Source: Onthophagus taurus (Eukaryota > Arthropoda > Insecta > Coleoptera > Scarabaeidae). From it: 64,000 nt of DNA. Positions within the stretch are counted from its first letter, which is position 1, and every line of letters begins with the position of its first letter. The notes under the pieces were generated by a model. The model searched no databases. It was given only the letters and a program-made list of their open reading frames with translations, and was not told the origin of the DNA. Where the stretch lies: the NCBI RefSeq assembly GCF_036711975.1, contig NC_091972.1, positions 9,367,001 to 9,431,000 on the forward strand. Reading direction: 5' to 3'. Of the stretch, positions 59,501 through 64,000 are shown piece by piece. A program made the position numbers and the translations under genes.

Positions 59501-61763
59501 AAAATTGCCCCAAACTCAATATAAGTACACAAATAACCACTTAATTTTGCACTAAATCACCAAGACATAATGCTACAAAGAAAAAGAACAAAACGCCAAC
59601 CCTACGGCGGTGTTGATTAGTGCCCGTAGCTGGATAATTGCGGGTTTGCGGTATGTTCGCGTGCATCCTAGAACTTCCTGCGGATGTGAACTTTCCACGT
59701 ACACGCCATCATCGTTGTGTTCCCCGAGTTGAGAGATAAAAATAACCGTGTCTAGTCAATGAAGAACGCGTGTAAGTTGGTAGACAAACGGGTTTTTGGA
59801 ATCCGGAACTACCCGGAGATATAATCAATTTCGTTTTATCAATTACCTTCTCGTAAAGCTCACCTTTATTTATATGTATACCCGTATAAGTTAATAAACT
59901 CGCTTAATAGCGCATAAAGCTATTAGTACAACAATTAAATGACGCTTAACTTTTATGGTATCATCCATATATTTTACTACCAGTAATAACACTTAGGTAA
60001 GTAAAGTGGTATTAAGTGAAATGAGATTTTACTCATATGTCTGTGTCGAATGATGAATTTGTGAAGATAGTAAAAGATGAATTTTATTGAACAATGCTAG
60101 TGTTATAACCGGAACGTGTAATTTGCATAAATCGAAGCTCACCAGATGTGCTGCACATGGAATCGAATCGAATACTCGAATGTTCGCTACGTTGCAATTT
60201 TCTTTTTATTATCGACTTGTAGATTCAGTTTTATGGAACTAACCTTATATCCCCAGTTCCGATAACCGCATGAAAATTGATACTTTTCCTCTAAAACTAA
60301 AAGCTTTGCCGGTTTCAACTCGTTTTCATCTCAAAATCGATTACTTTTCCTTCATCATCAATAACTAGAATCTCAAATTCTACACACGATGCTAACTTGT
60401 TGTTTGTAGTTGACATGATGAAAGAAAATACAGACAGGAATTTCAGAATGTACAGACATATCACGTGTGACGTTTGCTGAAAGGATGAAACAAGAGGAGG
60501 TCCTGAAATGAGGACGTCGACGTCGTCAGGCCGGACTGAAAGTTTCTGATGGCGTTATTACAAAGAAGAGACGCTCGATGAAGAAGGGGTTGGAGTTTTA
60601 TTTCGGCGTAAGAAAAGGGGGGGAACCAACACAACGCAAATGATTCACAGCCACCCGTCCCCGTAGGGTGTCTCCCGGTTGTAATGAACGACCAACTTGA
60701 AAAGTTTCCTCGAAAAATCCCTCCCCTTTCCAACGTCAAATTACGGAAACTTTAATTCATTGGTAATTCCAGGGTTTGGATTACCTTCGAAAGACTGTAA
60801 ATCTAGACTGGATAACGACGTTTACGGCTAGTTACAGATTCTCTCTTTATTACTTTGCCAACCGGTAGACAGAGAGAGAAAGAGATACGTAGAGAATTGA
60901 TTGTGCTTCGGCACGAGAAGGAAATTATCGTTGCGACGACTTCGGCGATTAATATCAAATGCGGTGTGTTAATTTCGAGGTTTAATTGGATTAAGTTTGG
61001 CGTAAAGTGTAAACGGATCGGTTTTAATTAATACTGGTGGTATTAAAACCATCAGGGAAACAAGGAGATTTTTCACGTTGATGACTTTAACTCGTCCGTG
61101 CTTTCCGGAGTGTGCTCTAGAAAATCTTTTCTAAAGGGAAGAAAAATCGATTTAAAATTCGTTTTCCGCAGTGTCAACTCTTTTGAAACTACTCCGCAGT
61201 GCGAATTTCACCCCGTGTTTGTTTTAGTGGTACTGTGAAAACGGTCCACAAACTGCTACCGTAAAATACTATTATCTATGTAGGTATCTATCTATGTACC
61301 AGATAGAGAGTAATTTCAACTTGCCCGAAGGCTCCACTCTACTACGTTATCCGTCATTTTCTCCGAATTACGAGACGATTTGTTTTTATGGTTCGCATGG
61401 AAATAAAATTTATTGGTTTCGAACTACACCTTATGGCTAAAAGATCTACTTTATTCAAAATGACTCATAAACGTCCGCAATAAACATAAATGTAGATAAT
61501 GAAGAACACTTTTATTACATATATTTGGATGGTAAATATAAAATTAAAACATACTCTGCTTCTTCAATTGTTTCTGTCATGGCAAGGAAGACGCAATTGA
61601 GCAAAATGGTGGCCATGACGATATAGTCAAAATATTGATTGGTCGATAGGTAGATGCATGCTTTGCGTGTGCGACTCCACGGGCTGAACAGGAAAAACGA
61701 ATTGGTCGCCGTAAACCTGTGGATGTAGTTCTTCCTGAATCTCTTCGAGACTACGCAGAACGT
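33569..61763 (-). CDS. NaCP60E: NaCP60E (DSC1/BSC1-class) four-domain voltage-gated cation channel, lacking only its N-terminal exon(s)
   Basis: I read 23 exons on the minus strand: 61763-61555, 55792-55572, 54267-54084, 54030-53808, 53752-53618, 53549-53135, 48075-47755, 47687-47473, 47422-47252, 47196-47003, 46949-46844, 46787-46626, 42106-41929, 41880-41762, 41701-41527, 41469-40847, 40793-40518, 40465-40169, 40114-39826, 36284-35558, 35507-35288, 35233-35094 and 34394-33569. They total 6,426 bases (2,141 residues plus stop) and phase is kept throughout. All four six-helix domains are present. Pore residues are D (TLDYWENV), E (CGEWIEPL), E (TFEGWMEV) and A (TSAGWNDV). In DSC1/BSC1 channels this DEEA ring gives calcium-preferring currents, whereas para has DEKA. 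The first visible exon begins in the N-terminal cytosolic region (TFCVVSKRF). The true start lies at coordinates above 61763, probably outside the window. Confidence 0.96.
35558..36284 (-). CDS. NaCP60E: NaCP60E domain IV core exon (S2-S6)
   Basis: One 727-base exon covers the end of S2, S3 ([20 protein letters not shown]), S4 ([18 protein letters not shown]), S5, the P-loop [15 protein letters not shown] and S6 ([20 protein letters not shown]), then the EF-hand-like start of the C-terminus ([18 protein letters not shown]). The selectivity alanine codon is 35815-35817. It is the longest highly conserved exon of the gene. Confidence 0.96.
37207..37445 (+). mobile_element. hAT element, 5' end and transposase fragment (copy A)
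   Basis: A terminus-like TAATGATGGAACGGATAGTG (about 37218-37237) is followed by clustered CCGGATATCCGG/TATCCGGC subterminal motifs to about 37310. At 37368 comes a coding stretch, [19 protein letters not shown], then TLKRG. The DPRYKMNFF phrase is typical of hAT transposases. The region between is deleted relative to a full element. The transposase reading runs straight into the first satellite unit. Confidence 0.7.
37446..39497 (+). repeat. Tandem array of 363-bp dimeric satellite units (copy A)
   Basis: About 5.6 units. The landmark GATACTTTAATTAATAATTG starts at 38131, 38494, 38857 and 39220, exact 363-base steps; the earlier units are shorter and more diverged (marks near 37447 and 37772). 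Each unit contains two related halves of 180 and 183 bases, one starting AAGAGGATAC and the other AAGAGGACAC; both contain CTCAAAAACTAAAAG and TTTTTCAAAACGG. The array ends abruptly at 39497, where unrelated sequence with a small AGGAGCAC/GTGCTCCT hairpin begins. It lies in the intron before the domain IV core exon of NaCP60E. Confidence 0.95.
39826..40114 (-). CDS. NaCP60E: NaCP60E III-IV inactivation linker and domain IV S1-S2 exon
   Basis: Reads [20 protein letters not shown], then [15 protein letters not shown], then S1 ([20 protein letters not shown]) and the start of S2. The hydrophobic triplet of the inactivation gate is MFL (codons 40085-40093), in place of IFM (vertebrate) or MFM (para). 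The linker is short and of the usual sodium-channel length. The 3.5-kb intron after this exon carries an hAT copy with a long satellite array. Confidence 0.94.
40169..41469 (-). CDS. NaCP60E: NaCP60E domain III exons (three)
   Basis: Exons 41469-40847, 40793-40518 and 40465-40169. A cysteine-rich segment ([18 protein letters not shown]) leads into S1 ([20 protein letters not shown]). S4 is strongly basic ([20 protein letters not shown]). The P-loop reads [19 protein letters not shown], with glutamate (codon 40349-40351) where para-type sodium channels have lysine. S6 is [20 protein letters not shown]. Confidence 0.95.
41527..42106 (-). CDS. NaCP60E: NaCP60E domain II-III linker exons (three)
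   Basis: Exons 42106-41929, 41880-41762 and 41701-41527 code for a charged cytosolic linker. It starts [20 protein letters not shown], continues with a Gln/Glu-rich helix ([20 protein letters not shown]) and ends in polar, low-homology sequence. These exons are assigned by unbroken phase with domain II exon 46787-46626 and domain III exon 41469-40847. Confidence 0.85.
42540..43165. repeat. AGCCGAGG / CCTCGGCT inverted-repeat cluster, copy 1
   Basis: At least six alternating direct and inverted copies of a motif close to GCGCCTCGGCCGCAAGCGACC and its complement, spaced by AT-rich linkers with TTGGGTTGATAT/AACCCGACAT words. It has the look of a foldback or Helitron-like non-coding repeat. A related cluster occurs at 52440-52900 in another intron of the same gene. 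Confidence 0.7.
43648..43723 (-). repeat. Degenerate tRNA-like sequence (pseudogene or SINE head)
   Basis: The minus strand reads GGGATTAGATGTGGTTTAAT followed by TGGTAGAGCGC, which matches a tRNA acceptor start plus D-arm/A-box. The expected B-box is only AGATTCGTAT and the arms do not all pair. A short phrase near it (GCTTTATATGCGTT) recurs in similar form about 250 bases away (GCTTTATATGCATC). It is therefore more likely a decayed tRNA-derived repeat than a working tRNA. Confidence 0.3.
46626..47687 (-). CDS. NaCP60E: NaCP60E domain II exons (five)
   Basis: Exons 47687-47473, 47422-47252, 47196-47003, 46949-46844 and 46787-46626. A cysteine cluster ([14 protein letters not shown]) precedes S1 ([20 protein letters not shown]). 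S4 reads LSVLRGLRL, continuing [10 protein letters not shown] across a junction. The P-loop is [16 protein letters not shown], with the selectivity glutamate codon at 46889-46891. S6 is [20 protein letters not shown]. Introns between these exons are short (about 50-60 bases), unlike those around them. Confidence 0.94.
47755..53549 (-). CDS. NaCP60E: NaCP60E domain I-II linker exons
   Basis: Exons 53549-53135 and 48075-47755, joined across a 5.06-kb intron. The cytosolic linker starts highly basic ([20 protein letters not shown]). It then has a Ser/Pro/Arg-rich stretch ([17 protein letters not shown]) that looks like a phosphorylation target, and a Ser/Thr/Asp-rich part in the second exon ([16 protein letters not shown]). 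Homology in such linkers is weak. The assignment rests on matching splice phases between sure domain I and domain II exons. Confidence 0.88.
48280..48665. repeat. Palindromic CTAGAACTAACACTAG repeat cluster, copy 2
   Basis: It contains a long near-perfect palindrome: 48337-48383 pairs with 48398-48444 (47 bases, one mismatch) across a 14-base loop. The arms include AACTAACACTATACCTACAA and CATTCGGGTTTAGCCG. More direct and inverted copies follow to about 48660. It is the same family as the clusters at 6 kb and 62 kb, inside the I-II linker intron of NaCP60E. Confidence 0.85.
49975..50545 (+). mobile_element. Non-LTR retrotransposon reverse-transcriptase fragment
   Basis: The plus strand has an open stretch reading [20 protein letters not shown], then [19 protein letters not shown], then [22 protein letters not shown] followed by NYRGIxxL is the start of the non-LTR reverse-transcriptase domain. 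Later parts are broken. It lies antisense to NaCP60E in an intron. Confidence 0.72.
52140..52290 (+). mobile_element. Non-LTR reverse-transcriptase tail fragment
   Basis: The plus strand reads RRLIITYAA(stop)[19 protein letters not shown], the well-known phrase after the thumb of RTE/CR1-like reverse transcriptases (TYA.ETR..T.K....LR..EMK). It is antisense to NaCP60E and may come from the same insertion as the fragment at 50 kb. Confidence 0.55.
52440..52900. repeat. AGCCGAGG / CCTCGGCT inverted-repeat cluster, copy 2
   Basis: Motifs such as AGCCGAGAGA, GCGTCTCGGTCGGAAGCGAC, GCGCCTCGGCCACAAGCGAC and GCGCCATGGCTGCAAGC alternate with AT-rich spacers, as in the cluster at 42.5-43.2 kb. No coding potential. 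Confidence 0.6.
53618..61763 (-). CDS. NaCP60E: NaCP60E domain I exons (five)
   Basis: Exons 61763-61555, 55792-55572, 54267-54084, 54030-53808 and 53752-53618. They encode the pre-S1 segment ([18 protein letters not shown]), S1, S2-S3 ([19 protein letters not shown]), S4 ([19 protein letters not shown], with four spaced basic residues), S5, the extracellular turret with glycosylation-type sites (NVTG, NETD), the P-loop [13 protein letters not shown] and S6 ([19 protein letters not shown]). The selectivity aspartate codon is at 53832-53834. The first intron (55793-61554, 5.8 kb) houses an hAT copy with a satellite array. Confidence 0.94.
57177..57572 (-). mobile_element. hAT element, 3' end and transposase C-terminus (copy B)
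   Basis: The minus strand, after the satellite array, reads [27 protein letters not shown] and, after a shift, [20 protein letters not shown], then [11 protein letters not shown] and YEWWSTK with a stop. The ELDxYL...P..........WW pattern is the dimerisation end of hAT transposases. Beyond it come CCGGATA-rich subterminal motifs and a terminus seen on the plus strand as TAGTGGAGGAACGGATATCC (about 57182). Internal stops show it is dead. Confidence 0.75.
57573..58677 (-). repeat. Tandem array of 363-bp dimeric satellite units (copy B, inverted)
   Basis: This is the reverse complement of the 37-39 kb array. The landmark TATCCTC starts at 57581, 57944, 58307 and 58670, so three units of exactly 363 bases. 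The same two-half structure is visible. It sits between transposase segments ending in FFDA (at about 58680) and beginning ESDNSDSS (at about 57570), so the array interrupts the transposase coding sequence. Confidence 0.95.
58678..58800 (-). mobile_element. hAT transposase internal fragment (copy B)
   Basis: The minus strand reads [16 protein letters not shown], a mutated form of the copy A phrase [15 protein letters not shown]. It is preceded by AATTAATAAGAAAGC and GATATTTGAA, which align base by base with 37325-37367. Similarity to copy A ends near 58790. Confidence 0.7.
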
Positions 61764-64000
61764 CTGAAAAGAAAGAAAAAAAGTTTTATTTGTAAATTAG
61801 AAGCTAATACTTAGGTATATGGGGAGGGAGTCTTTGTTATAGCCAAAAGTCTGTTAAACGAAAAAAATTTTAATTTGCACTTTAAACTGTTTGAATGACT
61901 ACTACAATTTCACACTTTGAAAATGCTCAATTTGTTCTATTCGTGTTTTGTAGTGTTGGTAGTTTGAGACTTAAAGTTCATAATATAAAATAAAGATCAT
62001 GATCGAATTTAGCGTGTCTCTTAAGACGGCTAAACCCGTGTGAATGTTTCTAGTTCTAGATCTAGTATTAGTTTTATTGCAAGTGTGAGTTCTAGCTTCA
62101 GTTATCATTCTGCGTTAGATTGTTGTATATTTTTCATTGAACTAAAACTAGAACTAATACTAGAGCTAGAACTAGATATATTCGGATTTAGCCTTGCGTT
62201 TCTTAAGACGCTAAATCGAATGTTTCTAGTTGTAGGTCTAGTGTTAGTTCTACCTTATAAATATACACGAATCTAATGCTGAATAACAATTAAAACTAAA
62301 ACTACCATCCTTGATTTATACATGGTATAGACAAAAAAACAAGCCAGACAAAAAATTTTGTAACGAACGCAAAACAAATCACTGTCGCAATAAAAAACAA
62401 AATCAACGAGACGACGTATATTGATTATACGCTAACATTATACAGAGGTTTATTATTTTTATTTAGCCATCCGGAAAACGTCGCTGGAATTAATTTTGGA
62501 AACGGCAGGATTACGTGGGGGCTTAATTAACTTTCCGACCTTTTAAATGTCAGTGGTTTAAAAACGTTCCGACATTAAAATTTCCGTGTTTTATTCACTT
62601 TTTTGCAAATTTCGTAATTACAAAAATCACGTTGCAAGTATAATTGCAAAACAATCAAATTATATCGATGCTATTTCATAAATTGTTCAAGTTGTATTTA
62701 ACAATAGTCTCTTAATGAGACGAGATCTTGGTGGAAGTGCGGAGACACCAAGTGCACAATAAGTGACGTTGGAATATGGTGTTTCCGGGAGACACTTGAA
62801 CTCGAGGCAGGAGCAGTGCTTCTCACTGTGTGCGAGTGTGTTGGAAAAGCGAATTCTCCAACTATTGACCTCTTTCCGCGAATAGCGATGGGATATCACG
62901 CGGAACGTCAAAGCTGCACAGGTACCCAGGTATGCTTCCATTCATTTCAACGTTGATTGTAAGGACGTCGTCCGCAAAAGCTTTTCCAACAAACGAACTA
63001 GATATTCCCGCCTGCTGCCAACCGGAGCAGATGAAATTTCTTTCGAAGGATTTTCAAACACAACCACTTTACTCATAAATTTAATTTACATCCACTAGAC
63101 ATAACAAAATCAAATACAAGGCTCATTTAGTTATGCTACTTAAAAGAAATTGAGATTACTATTTAGCTAAATTGAAAATATAGTACCAGAATGGTGCATC
63201 ACGTGAACGTTTTATGACGTTTATTGGTTGGTCGGTGTGCCTTGACCCCGCACATGCATATGTATAGAAAATTAATAAATAAATAGGACGTATCGATTTT
63301 TATATCACCCAACAAAACGTCGGTTTTTGTAAGTAGGACCTGTATTATTCTTGGCGTGTTGTGCATGATGCCGACCAAAGTTTTAGTGGAGTTTGGAAAA
63401 AAAATAAATGGAGTAGGGAAAATTACAAAAAGAATAATCTATTTTTAGTAAATAAAATATCAATGCAAAATGAACGAGAAACACCCATTGCATAAATATT
63501 CTATAAAAAGTTGACCATGAGCTTATTTATACTGAATAAGGAATACTGTTAAGTAAAATGTATGGGATTTTTCTAATAAGGTATTTTGTAAGCAACTTAC
63601 AACAATTTTTGACATGTTAACTTCAGTCTAATTGATCAACTTCATAATCGGACAAAAACTTGATGTAAACTATGACACTACTAACTTGATGTAATATAAA
63701 CTCTTAAAGAAATTTGGCGTAATTTGTAGAATTTGAACATAAATTTGAGTAAAATATTGCAGCGAAATGATTATGTCATGACTTTTCGTCAAACTTTTAG
63801 GAAAAACTATGTTCAAAACAATTATAGTTAGTATTTACTTGCTTAACATACTCGTAACATTTTATAAGATTATTCTTATATATGGTCAGGCTAGGTTGTG
63901 GAGATAGTTAAGGCTATGTGCATGGAAATATCGGTCTGCAAAGTTGTTATGGGCAATGGACGCTGTAGAATGTGTTAATCAGTTTTGGCAGAATATGTTA
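61764..64000. other. NaCP60E upstream intron sequence
   Basis: Sequence 5' of the first visible channel exon, which opens with a TTTTCAG acceptor. The N-terminal coding exon expected upstream (acidic start, then a DPFY-like motif before TFCVV) was not found, so the intron probably runs past the window edge. An 84-codon minus frame at 62687-62941 is GC-richer but resembles no known protein. A palindromic repeat cluster lies at about 61990-62310. Confidence 0.5.
61990..62310. repeat. Palindromic CTAGAACTAACACTAG repeat cluster, copy 3
   Basis: Direct and inverted copies of TAGAACTAATACTAGAGC-like words and of TAAGACGGCTAAACCCG / CGGATTTAGCCTTGCG cores, plus the linker phrase AGATTGTTGTATATTTTTCA that is also present at 6.0 kb and 48.6 kb. 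Same family as copies 1 and 2. Confidence 0.75.

Larger units (their letters stand above)
55793..61554. other. NaCP60E intron within domain I
   Basis: 5.8-kb intron holding hAT copy B and its satellite array. Elsewhere I see short open frames without family resemblance and some GC-richer patches (about 59600-59830, 60440-60740) that could not be joined in phase to the channel. Confidence 0.5.

Noticed and set aside
33569..61763. para (the main voltage-gated sodium channel)
   Set aside because: Overall four-domain architecture fits, but domain III has E instead of K in the pore, the linker triplet is MFL, and the domain I and IV pore phrases follow NaCP60E/DSC1.
62687..62941. N-terminal exon of the channel on the minus strand
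   Set aside because: The 84-codon frame has none of the expected N-terminal motifs of this family, and no donor in suitable phase was identified.

Overview
This is an AT-rich animal nuclear window, most likely an insect. The genes contain introns, and their products are clearly insect-type: a DSC1-class cation channel, the small BTB protein lolal, and an RFX5/7-type factor. Beetle is my best guess from the repeat style, but that is inference only. All gene models below come from reading splice sites and checking that reading phase is kept across every junction.

Layout. 0-3.6 kb (+): the 3' half of an ADAMTS-like extracellular-matrix gene (spacer, six thrombospondin type-1 repeats, PLAC). 5.2-7.1 kb (-): a complete three-exon cytochrome b561 gene of the CYB561D2 type. 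It is divergent from lolal at 7.66-8.10 kb (+). 9-11.5 kb is a graveyard of mobile elements: a Penelope-like element with a GIY-YIG domain, duplicated Tigger-like transposase tails, and an element with inverted ends. 12.3-13.8 kb (-): an intronless cytosolic seryl-tRNA synthetase, divergent from a six-exon RFX5/RFX7-type transcription factor at 14.5-18.2 kb (+). 18.2-25 kb is very AT-rich and appears empty. 25.4-26.3 kb holds a dead I/R1-type retrotransposon end, and 26.6-27.7 kb (+) a single-exon secreted leucine-rich-repeat protein. 28-33.1 kb has more mobile debris, including a 784-bp element with long inverted repeats and a TTATGA target duplication.

33.6-61.8 kb (-) is dominated by one gene, the four-domain channel NaCP60E (DSC1/BSC1 class). 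I assembled 23 phase-consistent exons totalling 2,141 codons; only the N-terminal exon or exons lie outside the window. Its selectivity residues read D-E-E-A, the arrangement of the calcium-permeable class, rather than the D-E-K-A of para sodium channels.

The most unusual feature lies in the channel's introns. Two hAT transposon copies in opposite orientations each carry a tandem array of 363-bp units built from two related half-units (180 + 183 bp). The arrays sit inside the transposase coding sequence, at the same position in both copies. One array is in the intron before domain IV and the other in a domain I intron, so a single pre-mRNA would contain both as a long inverted repeat. Palindromic CTAGAACTAACACTAG-type repeats recur at three loci, and AGCCGAGG-type repeats at two.
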